Shown: positions 23,823 through 36,414 of the stretch, in pieces
Layout: each line of letters starts with the position of its first letter
How positions within the stretch are numbered: position 1 is the stretch's first letter
NCBI RefSeq assembly: GCF_005239225.2
Contig: NC_133284.1
Span: forward strand, 2,695,770-2,759,769
DNA: 64,000 bases
Direction: 5' to 3'
From: Populus alba
Taxonomy: Eukaryota > Streptophyta > Magnoliopsida > Malpighiales > Salicaceae
The notes under the pieces: generated by a model
Database searches by the model: none
What the model saw: only the letters and a program-made list of their open reading frames with translations
Told to the model about the DNA's origin: nothing
Program-made: the position numbers and the translations under genes

Positions 23823-24872
23823 TGATGGATTGTTCATCCCGATCTTGTCTGTGCCATAATGGAACTAGTTACATTATTGTTTATCACTGCTGTATTGATT
23901 CCCAATTTAGATAATTTAATCTATCAAGACGCTTTCTAGCTTTCTTTGCATAATTTCCAGTACAGTACACTTGCCCTCCTGTGATTTCACTTCATATGAT
24001 AAAAAACTCCAGTTCTTTTCTATAATTTGACAAGTTTATTTCTTCCTCGCTTACCATAATTGTCTTTATCTCCTGCATTCCAATTCTGATAATGAATGCT
24101 TTTGCTCTGAAAACCCACAGTTGATCTCTTTAAAAGCTCCGCTGGACAGAAGCTTGTGCAATGAGAAAGTTCACAGTACAGACAATCTACAAAAGAGTAA
24201 CCAGACGCCACATCAGTCCAAATAATAATGCCACCAACACCAAGCCGTTGCCAAAGCAAAGATTCAACACAATAAGTTGCCTGTTGCCAAAGCAACTGAT
24301 AATAGTCATTGAAATGAACTCAACGACTGTAGAAATGGACCATTTCTTTTGTTGGATGGTAAGTTGCATAGAGCCAAGAGAAATACATTAAGTTCCATCG
24401 GGACCATTTCTTTTGATAGTAGAAAAATTGCTTACGGAAACAAAAGTGCAGGATGCTTCCCAGATAGAGAAGCACACAACTCAAGAGCTACACCCATCTA
24501 ACTAAGAGAGCAATTTCAACAATGATGCATCTAAAGCACCACACGGCATCTCCACTACAGGCTTCGAAATCTTCTATTGCACCATCTTAGGTACATTAGA
24601 CAGCTCATAACCAACCATAACCTGTCTTTATTTGTTAAGTTGCATTTGATTAGAATTCGAGGACAGAAGAGACAAATACGTATTTTGTTATAAGGATGAA
24701 AATAGTATCTCGGGGATAGTTTTAGTGTGAGTTCCTGGGAGAAGAAGACATCGAAATTGTCCCAGCTTTTCGACAACTAAAAAATAATACATGGCAAAGT
24801 GCCTAAAATCTAAAAAAAAAATCGTTGTCTAGTAGAGAGAACTAATAACAAAAAAAAAAAAAAAAAAAAGCC
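23823..24872. other. Tail-to-tail spacer between SKIP5 and beta-galactosidase A
   Basis: Contains the 3' UTRs of both convergent genes. A piece near 24285-24320 (containing GCCAAAGCAACTGAT) recurs beside the SKIP5 relic near 37045-37080, so the duplicated block includes this spacer. A poly-A run sits at 24850-24869. Confidence 0.5.
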
Positions 24873-27800
24873 CTAACAAATAGCCTCCACGGAAAGGGTC
24901 TTGATAACATCATCGCCACAGGTAGTCGAGCCAAATGTATCTTCGGAAACATCAATGGTGCACGACTCCTTGCCAACACATGCCTGTGAAGAAGAACAAA
25001 AATGAAAAATTAACAGGTTGCAAAGAATAATAAAATAAAATAAAAACTTACCTTTTCGACAACTGATAATGCATCCTTTGATCCCTCACAATATCCCTTC
25101 ACAAAAGATCCACAAGCCCCTTGTGGATTACCGAAGCTAGCAAATTTAAAAGCAGAAATCGGTCTTCCTTGGCATGAGAGCTCGATCTTCCTGTTCTCCT
25201 CAGCACTGATGCATGCAGATCCAATAGCAATAGTTTGGAAATTAACCGATGAAGGGTTTCCACCAAACTCTTCAAACAAGACCAATGTGTTATCGCCATT
25301 GTCATTGAGGAATGATCTTGGGACATGATACCTGACAAAGACATCAACTGGATTGTTAAAGCAACACCAAAATTATCCTTAGAAAATAGTTCTTTGAAGG
25401 CAAAAATGATTACCATCTTTGAGTTGGATGGCCACAGTTAGAGAGACATTTGCTGCTGTCGTATGAACCTCGATAATCACATGGTTCAAGATTGCAATCA
25501 CCCTCAGCTATGAAACTTGGCCAATATCGACCAATGTTGTTACCATTAACCCAAGCTAGACCTTTTCCCATTCCAAGTAAATCTACCACAACAGGATCTG
25601 TTCCCAAAGGAGCTTTGAACACAGTCTACAAAAATTAAAAATAATTTATAATATGTCACCACAAATTCCGTGTTTTAAACGATGGTTCAATCGCAATTTC
25701 AAACACGACGTTATGTATAATACATAAAGGTTTTGAAACGCAACAGAAACAATAACTTGCACGTATAATGCATTAAAATTAATTAATTTAATTTACCTTG
25801 TACCAAGTTAATGTCCTGTTTACAGGGAAGCTATCTTCTTGCCACTTAAGAGACTGACTGCTGTAGAGTTCTTGATTCAAACCTTCCAATCCAATCTTGT
25901 ATGACCATTTTTGTGATGATAAATCCTTGACAACTACCTCATCATCACCATGGTAGCCAATCAGCTCGACTGGACCAGTAATCCCAGATGGTGCCAGATC
26001 AAAATTGGCTCCGGAGTTCTTCAAATTTATTGAAAAAAAACATTAAGTAAGCACTAATTAACAATACTTATTAAAAGATTATTAAAAATTAGAATTGATT
26101 TGCACCCTGAAACCAACTGTAGCGCTGAGCAGACTAATTGTGTTTTTCTTATGATTCAGTTTCACGTTTTGCTCAAAAACAAAACTCTCACCGCCATTCT
26201 TAGACCACTGAGAACCTACCACCAAAAGATAAATAATTTATCCACATTATAATTAAAATTGAAAATATATAAAAACGAGAATATATAAGAGTTAATATCC
26301 AAGATTTTCTTTTTCTTACCAATAAGTTCTCCATTAACAAAGGCATGAAGAATTTGGCCGCTACTTTTAACTCGAAGTGTCATATTATAACTCCAGACTG
26401 GATCATCTTCTTTAAGATTCACACTATTAAATAAAATAAAATAAAATAACCAAATAAATTCTCCAATAATATTAAAAATAATGTATTGAAACAAATAAAT
26501 AATACATAAACATCGAAAAATAACCTTGTCATGTAGAACAAATAATCACTCAAATCATTCGCCGCATCTTTTTGGTCAAGAATCTGATTAACGGTGACAT
26601 CTCCCTTTCCAAGAAGTATAGCCTTATCGTCCATTTCAGGTCTCCATGACCATTTACGAGAAATGGGCTCATCTTCGGCGACGTTTGCTTTCTTGACCAT
26701 CACTGATGTTTGAGTAGATACCTAGTAATATATATATATATATAAGATTTTAACAAAAAATATTGTAACAAACTATAAATTTGATATAAAAATATAATAA
26801 TAATAACTAATAATAGTGATAAATGTTTGAGCTGATAACTAATAATATTGATATACAACTTATAGAGTTTTGATAAATAAATTAAAAACTTATAAAATTT
26901 TGATAAAAATATTAAAATAAACTATAAATTATATCTACCTTGGCTGTGTTGTAAGACACATTTAGACAATCTGGAAGTATACTAACAGACCATGCTGGTA
27001 CTGTATGATTTATGCCTTGGAAATTGATTGTTTTATCACTCCCTTGATCTACATTGGCCAAAAAACAGCTTGATCCACCTTCATTTGAATATATAGTGCC
27101 CTTAAAAAATAAATAAAGATGCAATATTAAAGCAAAATCAAGTATTAAATAATGAACAAAAATACAAATAATATTAAAAAATAAGTATTAAATAATTAAC
27201 AAAAAAGAATTACCCAAAGAGAATCATCACCCAAATCGACAGAGGAAACGTTCCCAGTTGTGAGAATATCCTCCATGGAATGCAATAGGTCATGAAGTTG
27301 CTTCAAATGCCCCCATTTTGGTTGGTTCAGGTTTCCTGTTGAAAATTATATTAAAAAATAATAAAAACAAAAACATATAAGACTATGATCTCAAACTATA
27401 TAGTAAAATCAATAAATTAATTCTTAAATAAGTTGTTACCATATTCATCGAGGGGTGCATCATAATCGTAGGATGTAGTAATGTATGGACCACCGGCTGA
27501 TCGACCAAAATTAGTTCCACCATGATACTAAAATAGCATGGTATAAAACTAGTGTTATAAAAAAATAAGTTACTTATGAAAAAATATAGTTATTATTAAA
27601 TAAAACTAAGAAAATAAAAGATTTAAAGCATAAACTAACCATATAATAGTTTTGGAAAGTGCCTCCCAATTGATAAAATCTTGCTACAGCAAATGCAAGA
27701 TCTTCAGCAGTCCTATGTGGATCTTTACCACCCCAATTCTTAAACCTCGAAAAAGTAATTTTAAAAATTACAATTAATAATAATATATTAACTTATATGG

Positions 27801-30219
27801 AGTTTTAATTAATATTAGGTAAGTAATATATAAATAAAAACATATGAATTACCAGCCAGTCCAATTCTCAGTCCACATTTTAGGAATATTTGATCTCCTA
27901 GGTTGGTATTGATCACAATACCACCCATTGCATGTACTGATCTGTTCACAATAATTACAAAAAATAATCACAAAATAAAATTAAGATATTAATCTTTATA
28001 GTAAAATTGAAATCACTAATATTAATCAAAAAAATAAAATCATGATTACAAAAACCAGCTCTGACGTGCTAACAATAATTATTTAATAATATCAATTTTT
28101 ATAGTAAAATTAAAATTACTAATGTTAATAAATAAAATACTACATTTTAATTTATAAGATTAATGCAAAAATCAATCACATATACTTTTTTGTAGTGAAA
28201 TTAAAATTACTAAGATTAGTCAAAAAAAGAAAATCATTATTAAAAAAAATCAATCACAAACTAATATTAATATTAGATATTATATTTTTATATGAGATTA
28301 ATCAAAAGGATAAAATCATGAAAAAATAAAATAATAGAGTATACCATTGGTTCTGGAGCATCATCCTGCTTGCACATGAGCCATGGAACTCCAATGTCAA
28401 GAGATTGAGCCATGTTTGCACACCAATTCATATATGCCTTCCCTTCTTCTCCATAAGCTGACATGACATCGCCATATTCGTTCTCAATCTATACCCATTT
28501 TTATTTTAATTTGTTAGTGTAGCAAATAATTAATATTAATTTTGACAAAAACACTTACCATATATGACAATGCAGCAAAAATTCAAAATAATAATAATAA
28601 TAATAGAGTTATAGTTTGACTAACAATGTTTATGGCATGCACAACAACTAATTTTTATTTTATTTTATTTTATTTGAAGTTATTTTTTTCCATATATATC
28701 ACATACACACTACACTAATGAAACAAATAACCATGATTATTTTATTTTCAGTGGCGGAGCCAGAATTTTTTTAAATAAAAAGACAAATTACTAATAAATA
28801 TTTGATGTTATATATTATACAAATATGTGTTATATAAAGAAATGTACCAACTCAAGTCAAGAAAAATTAATTTAAGAATTTTTAAAATAAAAAAATTTAC
28901 ATTAAAATCATTCTCTTTGAAATTTTATATTTTAAACTGCTTCATAATTATTTTATTTTTAATTTTATTAAAAATATATTTCTCAATATATACAATAAAC
29001 TTTTATTTATCTATTTCTAAATCTTCCAAGGACTACGAAAGTTCTTGGCAATAATTCTATACGGACACATGATATATAACATCTAAAATCATAGCTTAAA
29101 AGGATTGTCACAAATTGATGTTGTTCTTGCTAACTTGTTATTTTCGTACAAGTGGATTAAACATAAATATTAAATTTTTTCTTTTTAATTTATCTATTAT
29201 GTCTCTAATTTTTTGAGCTATCATTTACTTCACTTTTAATTACTAATAAATTTATTACCATTATTTTTCATATAACATTCATAGTAAAATACTTATCAAT
29301 TCATCAAAACTCATTTCAATTCATATTCATTAACATATAATATTACTTTTATATATATATATATATATTAATTCAACAAATTCATAAATTATTATAAACT
29401 CTAATATTTTCAATAATAATTAGTATAGAGAAAAGAAGCTAACAAGTAGTTAATAAAGAAAATTATTTTGAAAAAAAAAATTAAGGGGCATTAATTGCCC
29501 TCTCTTGCACGTGGCTGCGCCGCTATATATTTTATTTAATTTTTTCCACAATTTATATGCATGCAATAAATAACTAACTCAACACTAATCAATATTGAAT
29601 ATAATATTGTTATGAAAAAAAAAAATTATAATATATTTATAATATACCTGAGCAAGAATAACAGGACCTCCTTGGGATGCAAAAAGGTTTTCTCGTTTCA
29701 CCATATCGACGATCAATGTAGTGAAGTTTTGCATCTCATTCTGCAGTGGAAAAAAAAACTGAATTAATTTAAATAAATTAAGTAATTAAACAGTAAATAA
29801 TAACAAATTGAATTAATATGATGAAAAAAATGGTATAAAATTAATTAAATGCATATTTTTTTTACCTTGAAAACATCATTATCAGTTCTCATCCTAATAC
29901 CAGGCATATTATGCAACCACACAGGAAAGCCACTGTTCAATGAAAAATACATTAGAATTAAAAGAAAAATAAAAAAAAACAAAGAAAAAAATAACCATCG
30001 TGATCTCATACCCATAATTCCATTCAGCACAAACATACGGTCCAATACGAAGAACAGCATAAAGTCCTTCATCTTGGATTGATTTAAGAAACCTTACAAG
30101 GTCTAGATTGCCACTAAAATCATATTGCCGACGAGCAGGTTCATGAGCATTCCAAAAAACATAAGTTTCAATGGCATCTAGCCCACCTTCCCTTGATTTC
30201 TTCATCAAATCCGGCCACA

Positions 30220-30264
<45 letters not shown>

Positions 30265-30513
30265 ATAAGCTAAATGTTTATCAGAATCATGCAGAGAATT
30301 ATTAACATGTTGAAAAACTATCAAGATCAGAATATAAAATATTGCCTGTGTAGTGCTTCTAGGGTAATGGATTGATCCAGAGACGAGAACTCTGTGCTTG
30401 CCATCAATAATGATGGCCCTATTATCATAAGTCACCTGAGTCGCAGTAGCCCACAGGCGGCCAGACGTGCAAAAACAAACGATGAAGAGAGCAAGAATCC
30501 CTGAAGAAGACAT
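24873..30513 (-). CDS. BGAL: Beta-galactosidase A (GH35, lectin-tailed), 827 aa, 17 exons
   Basis: Secreted enzyme that removes beta-galactosyl residues from cell-wall glycans. Exons, in minus-strand order: 30346-30513, 30012-30220, 29866-29932, 29648-29740, 28345-28488, 27853-27941, 27640-27745, 27440-27527, 27214-27335, 26939-27100, 26525-26721, 26320-26423, 26106-26215, 25797-26018, 25414-25625, 25052-25331, 24873-24983. An N-terminal hydrophobic signal peptide precedes [16 protein letters not shown]. The GH35 signature [14 protein letters not shown] carries the acid/base Glu183, and WTENWTGW carries the nucleophile Glu252. The Cys-rich end (from about residue 740) is a SUEL-type galactose-binding lectin domain, as in BGAL7/BGAL15 relatives. 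Intron 1 has a GC donor (CAG|GCAATA). Intron 4 is enlarged to 1159 nt by an insertion. No frame breaks were seen. Confidence 0.93.
28750..29524. mobile_element. Probable transposon in intron 4 of beta-galactosidase A
   Basis: The left end AGTGGCGGAGCCAGA and the reverse complement of the right end, AGCGGCGCAGCCACG, form imperfect inverted termini about 775 nt apart. The same intron in copy B is only 92 nt, so about 1 kb was gained here. The interior is AT-rich and has no transposase frame. A target duplication is unclear because both flanks are T/A-rich (ATTTTATTT on each side). It is non-autonomous, superfamily unresolved. Confidence 0.6.
30222..30261. repeat. (AT)n microsatellite in intron 1 of beta-galactosidase A
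   Basis: A run of about 20 AT units ends at the acceptor side of intron 1. On the transcript it lies directly before the AG of the acceptor, in the place of the usual pyrimidine tract. The equivalent intron of copy B lacks the expansion. Confidence 0.9.
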
Positions 30514-30578
30514 GTTTATCGATCAAGCAAGAGAAATCATTTTGATCGGTCTGTGTCACGAATTGCTCCGGATATACA

Positions 30579-30690
30579 GTCCTGGCGGGTCTGTTACGGT
30601 CAAGAAGTCTTCTGGCGGGTCTGTTGGGGTACTAAAGACCTCTTCTGGCGGGTCTGTTACGGTAAAGACCTCTTCTGGCGGGTCTGTTGG
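30579..30690. repeat. Four-copy 30-33-bp minisatellite upstream of beta-galactosidase A
   Basis: CTGGCGGGTCTGTT begins at 30581, 30611, 30644 and 30674 (spacing 30, 33, 30). The copies alternate between ACGGT and GGGGT after the core. The array is GC-rich against its AT-rich surroundings and starts only about 65 bases upstream of the start codon. In one plus-strand frame it would read SSGGSV repeats, but no gene there is credible. Confidence 0.85.
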
Positions 30691-30693
30691 GGT

Positions 30694-30747
30694 AAATATT
30701 ATACTTCAAGAAGTCTGTTGGGGAAAAGACTTCTTCAAGTATAATAT
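30694..30747. repeat. 22-bp inverted repeat beside the minisatellite
   Basis: Arms 30694-30715 and 30726-30747 are reverse complements with a single mismatch and a 10-nt spacer, forming a tight hairpin. The spacer and flanks share the GTCTGTTGGGG core of the adjoining minisatellite. Confidence 0.8.
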
Positions 30748-30959
30748 TTTGTTCCTCTACATAAAGCTTGTTTTTGCCTTGGTAGCTACCAGAGGTGGAA
30801 TGATATTTTTTAAGCTTGACTGGTTAGCTTCAAAGTGCATATTATTTTTTGGTAATTTTTTTAAAGTTTATTTTAACAAGTTATCACAAAGTTTAATTGA
30901 TATTTTTTTATTGAATTCTAAATTCTTGAATTTAGAGTTCTTGCATGAGAATTGAAGGT

Positions 30960-33430
30960 TTTGTGAAATTGTTATGGGGTAATGTTGTTAGGGTGAAATA
31001 ACATTGAAATGGCTTAAAATAATGAGTGATTGGAGAGAAAAACTTTGTAATCCTGCCTGTTATAGGGTCTGCCAGTTTTAAAAAAATTGAGTAAATGGTT
31101 TTAAACTTGTAGAAAATGTATGTTTTGCTGAGAATTGATATTGATATTGATATGATTATCTAGAATGAAATTAATGATTCGTATCTAGTTGTGGTAGAAT
31201 TATAACAGCATTTTGGGTGAGGATTTTGTAAGATAAATATGTAAGATTGTGTTTTGATTTATGAAGTGTGTAATTAATGTTGATAAGATGATTTGTGATA
31301 GAAATTATAATGAATGAGAAAAATTAAGACCTTAAGGTCAGTCAAATGAAGAAATTTAGGAAGTTTATAAATTATATGAAATTATAACTAATGATGTTCA
31401 TTTGTTTATTGACACCCGTATGAACATGAAAGAAACAAATGGAATTAGATTTGGTGAGTTGTTCCTGAAATATAAGAACATTAATAATATCAATGAGTTT
31501 ATTAGCATCGACATGTACTAGAAAACTTGATTATTTATTTAATAGAATAGAAGTTAATGATACCAAATGAATTTTGTATCGGTATACCTTTGATTAGTCA
31601 CACTTAAGATAATGGCTAATGATATTAATTTGAAATTGATATTAATATTGAATTAGTTAATTCTGATGAATGATAATATAATATTAAATATTAAAAAATG
31701 AAATAAAAATATAAAGGAATGATAAGTAAATGGGATAAACAAATTTTACTTCTTAGCACGAGATAAAAAGAAATAAAGAAGAAGAGAGAACCTAGCAACC
31801 TTTTATCTAATCTAATGTAATATTGTTAGTTAAATTATATCATTTGTTTGTGTTTGTTTATTTTATTTTTCTTAGTCATTTCATAGAAGCCAGGAGTAAA
31901 GACTTATTTATTATTTTTGTTTACATAGATTATGTATTATATGCTCATTATATTTATTTACGCCTAACTCTTGTTGTGGATGTATGAATTTATATGGCTT
32001 TTTATATTTATTTACTTTTATATAAACTCTCAACACTTTATAATTAATGTGTTATATAAATATTTATATGTTATTTTAAATGATTTGCAATTATTGGAAG
32101 ATGGTTGATGTGGATTGTGATCTAAAATAATTGTATTAAGGGATTGAGATCATGAAATAAAAGTAAAACAAATATCAAGTAGATAATTTGAAATATTTTG
32201 TTATAAAAGAAACTTTACTGGAATTTCAGTAAAATTTGTAATAAAGTACAAGATATAAAAAAAATCCCAATAATTCCGTATTAAAGTATATGTCTTTGTC
32301 TTGAAAATTTTGGGCTATTACATGTCTTCTCATTTGTTTTGTCTTTCAATTATATTTCTTTTTTTTTTTGACTAGTCTTTATTTGTTTTTTTTTTTTAAA
32401 AAAAATAAAAAGTTTCGTCCCTTTTAATTTAATTTTGTTTACTTTTTATATCAAATATGGTATTCATTTTTTTTATTTGTATGTTCTTGATTTATTTTTT
32501 TCTTTCAATTTTATCCCTCAACATTTTATTTTATTTTTTATATATTTGATCCTCGTTTTTTAATTATTTTTTAATTATTTTTTTAGTTTATTTTTTCTTT
32601 CAGTTTTGTCTCTCAAGATTTCATTTCATTTGTTTTTTATCCAATTTTAGTTCTCATTCTTTTAATTTTTCTTTTTTATCCTTTTCTTATTTTATTTTTT
32701 TTACTAAGTCCCTCATTATTTTGATCAATATTTTTTTTCTTTTTACTTTTCTAATGGTTAATTTTGTTCAAGATTTCTTTTTCTATCTTATGTAAGGTCA
32801 TCTCGATCTTATAACCAGGATTACTGGTTTTAAAGATTTGCTTGATTTAACTTCTGTGTGTTTTTAAATTTTTTTCTTAATTTTACATTTGATATTACGT
32901 TATTGAGCCTTGAACTTTCTTTTTTTTTTCCTTTCTTGAACTAGGGTTATCATGGGTCACGAGTTAGTCAAGTTAATCCTAGTTGCTTTAGATTTTTTTT
33001 CAATGTTTTTTTTTAGTTTCATCATTTGATATTGGGTTTTTGAGTCTTGAGACTTCTTATTTTTTATACTTTTTATTTCTATAAGGTTATCCCAAGTTGC
33101 AGGTTCGTTAGGTTAACCTAGGTAACTTAAGTTTTTTTTATGTTTTTTTTTATTTATTTAACTCGGATCTTTTTCTTGAAATCATTTTTAAAAAAATAAT
33201 TTTTTTAGCTCAATTTCTTGTTGTGGGTGGTGAGTCAGTAGATTGAACCCGAGTTGACTAGAGTTTTTTCTTTCTTGTTTCTTTTTTTAAAATTTATTTT
33301 TAAAAAATTTAATTAGTTGAAATCAGCTTTGCTAGGCCCTGAGCTTTTTAATTTTTTTTCTAAATTAATCAAATTAACTCAGGTACATTTATATCATTAC
33401 ATATTTTTTTTATATTAGAAAAAAAAATAA
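30960..33430. other. AT-rich spacer with degenerate repeats
   Basis: No gene seen. From about 32330 the plus strand is very T-rich. Three diverged units about 130-140 nt apart (near 32947, 33086 and 33216) repeat a theme of the type GTTATC..AGGTT..CGTTAGGTTAACC between T-runs, as in old retrotransposon or satellite sequence. Confidence 0.4.
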
Positions 33431-34330
33431 TACACCCGCGGCGTCCCAGAGCAAGAAAATCTAGTAAAAAAACAAAAATAGTATTAGTAAAACCACTGCT
33501 TATACGGACACAAATTTGATGTGGACTCCCATAGTGTTACAAAGGAAGAAAGTAAGGTCACGTGGGGGTGTCTTGCAGAAAAGAGGCGTTGAAAATTAGT
33601 ATGAAAAAGAGGATAATTGAGTTGTAAGAATCAAAACACGTAAACGGGGGACAAGAACAGAGAGACAGAGAGAAGAACAAAGGTTTGGTTGGTTCGGTTC
33701 AGAGATTAAAGACAGAACAGGTTCCACCGGAGAAAAAATAAGTAAACAAAAAACGATCTGCTCTCTCTTCCCATTTCCTCTCCCTGCTGAATTTTGGCGA
33801 CCACCCACACACTGATAGCCTCCATGGATGGCAGCACAGCCACTTTTCAAATCTCAGAACCTGGAACAGCCCCTCCCCCATTTAACCGAACCCAACGGCT
33901 CTTTTTTTGTCTGTAACACCATCAATAGCAGTTGCTGAAATAGGAATGTAATAAAATTGATCCTCCATGAACTTGAGAGCATTTTTATGTTTGTTTTCAG
34001 GTAATTAAAAAAAAAAAAAGGGATTCTTCATCCATGCCCATTCTATGCAGCCCAGAGAACTCTAGCTTTGCTGCCATCATTTGCTGTTTTGCCTACCTTA
34101 CACGGGCTGCTAGCTTTACATAATTTTGCTCATTGATTAGCTAACTAATTGTGTTCTTTACATGGTGGAATCTCTCTTTTGCAGGAGAACCCCTGACCAG
34201 ACCACCAAGCACGACCTTGAAAGATGAGCTGCTAAGTTTTCGTGCTCTTTTAGCAGCAAGCAAAAAACTGTCTTGGTGTGATCGTTTTTAAATGTTTTCT
34301 TCTTGGATTGAATTCTGGTTGAACCAACTC
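33431..34330 (+). other. Possible short transcribed unit with small open frames
   Basis: This stretch is less AT-rich than its surroundings and starts with a purine-rich leader-like region (33650-33720). Small frames include 33823-33915 (30 codons, MDGSTATFQISEPGTAPPPF..., good ATG context CTCCATGG), one at about 34033-34122 (MPILCSPENSS...), and a stretch behind an AG acceptor near 34184 that reads EPLTRPPSTTLKDELLSF then RALLAASKKLSWCDRF and a stop. I could not join these into one spliced frame and recognise no family. It may be a long non-coding RNA or a worn gene. Confidence 0.25.
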
Positions 34331-36414
34331 AAAGCTTTTTTTTGGTGTTTATAATGCTTCCTGCTAAAAATGCTACTGAATTTGCGTACAAATCTTCAAG
34401 GCCATTGTATATCTCTTGATTATTAAGCGATTCATCAATTTGGTATCGGTGGTCTTTCACCAAAGCCATTTGCATTTTCTCTGACTAAATTAAGTTGTTG
34501 CCAAATCCTCCGAATACTCCTTTGTTTCTTCATGTTGGCAATGAACTTGGGGCTGCTTGGGATTGGGATTCAGATTGCGATGTGTTTGAAAATATATTAA
34601 AATAAATTTTTTATATATTTTTTTATTTTTAATATTAACATATTAAAATTTTAAAAAATATTAAAAAAAACATTAATTTACTATTTTTTTTTTCAAGCTA
34701 AAAGTATTTAAGAACAAGATCATTAGCTATGCCCAACACTTCGAGCCATTAAATCGTGACTCCAATATAAGCTACTTTGGTCTTTATAGTTGTATATAGA
34801 AGTGAAAGAAAGGAAAATCCAAAAAAGGAGGGAGATATTAAAGAATCTTTTCTTTGATTTTTTTTAAATTGTGAGGTTATAATTATAAAAATTTCTATTT
34901 CATCAAAATATTATTTTTAAAATATTTTTTATTAATATTTTATTAAAACTGAATATTAATTAGAATTGTTGAGATTGATATATATTATATTTTTTTTTTA
35001 TGAAAAAAAAAATCATTGTTCTCATAAATCAATATATGAGTGATATCTAAAATTAATATGTAGATGTTTGTCAGATGACATGTATACTAAATTGACCCGC
35101 ATTAGAATTTCATATAGAGAGATCATTTATATTTATAAAAAGACCAACGTGACAGCTATGTAAGTTATCCTTAAACTTGAGATAACTAAGTTATCTTATA
35201 TGAAAGTATTATGTTTTGATCATGCTACATGTTATCCTAATCAAGGATAACAAATGGATAAATATTGGGTATAACATAAACTATATGAAGGTATTTAAGT
35301 AATCAAGAGAGAATTCATCACCTTATGTGAATTATATTTTGATCATGCTACATGTTATTCTAATTAAGGGTAACAAATGGATAAATATTGGATATAACAT
35401 AAACTATATGGAGGTATTTAAGTAATCAAGAGAGAATTCATCACCTTAGGCGAATTAAAAGAAATATTTCATATATTCTCAAATTATAACAAACATGATA
35501 TGACATAATAAACACATTACATGCTATAATGTCTAAATTAAAATATTATTGATGAAAGGATAATAATTACATTGAGAAACTTGTTACTGAAAAGTTAAGT
35601 CAAACCACTTATAACTTTCCTAATATTTGAAAGTTCATAACAGGTTGCTAGATATTGTACCTTAATCTTCAAATATAAATCAATCAATTGTTGAATTAGT
35701 AATAAATTAATTTAATTTATTGAATCCTAGTTTATTTAGGATTATGATTTATATTTAGACCAACTTATTAGGAAAACTAATGAGTCACACACATAAGAAG
35801 CATTGATCAAAAATTAAAATGGGATGATTAATCAAGTGTGACTTAATTATGAATAAGTTTTAGAAATTAAGGCACTTAATTTTGAATAAGTTTTAGAAAT
35901 TAAAGCCTAAAGTGTAATTTATACAAGAAATTACAATTTTCAACCTAGAAAAATCAAGTAGGGTTTGATTAAATAAATTTATAAAATTATCCTAAAATAT
36001 ATGTGATATTATCAAAGAGACAAATTGATATTTTGTCATTTATAGGGTTTTCACGTTTCTCTATAAATAAAATATTATGTCTCTTATTTTATGTACATAA
36101 ACTATATAAGTTACAAAACACCTAAAAACACAAAAGAAAAGAACTAGTACTCAAATGCATAGTAATCTTTCTTTCCTAAAACGATTTAAAAGATTTTTCA
36201 CTAGTGATTCGTATGAATTATTATTAGAGGTTGGACATTTGGATATTTTATGGTATGCAACATCTCAATCTTGAAGCAATTATTTAAAATCAAAAGGAAT
36301 ATTTGACATAAACCCTAAATTTATCTTCCAAGTTCTTGAAACTCTTAAAAAATATTAAATTTTTTTTATTGTATTGTATATATTTCGAGAAACATAGTAC
36401 CAAAGACCATGAAT
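34331..36414. other. AT-rich spacer with a short tandem repeat
   Basis: No gene seen. About 34560-34720 is a dispersed AT-rich repeat. About 35214-35455 holds two adjacent copies of a unit near 120 nt (see the separate entry). The stretch 36000-36130 (CTATAAATAAAAT and downstream) resembles a retrotransposon promoter but lacks confirmable LTR borders. Confidence 0.4.
35214..35455. repeat. Two-copy tandem repeat, unit about 122 nt
   Basis: Both copies contain TTTTGATCATGCTACATGTTAT, AACAAATGGATAAATATTGG and AATCAAGAGAGAATTCATCA in the same order with a few substitutions. Confidence 0.85.

Noticed and set aside
30467..30955. Plus-strand frame with SSGGSV repeats
   Set aside because: Created by the 30/33-bp minisatellite and overlapping beta-galactosidase exon 1; no other coding evidence.
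35980..36130. Retrotransposon LTR promoter (CTATAAATAAAAT followed by transcript-like sequence)
   Set aside because: No paired LTR, primer-binding site or gag/pol frame nearby, so not listed as an element.
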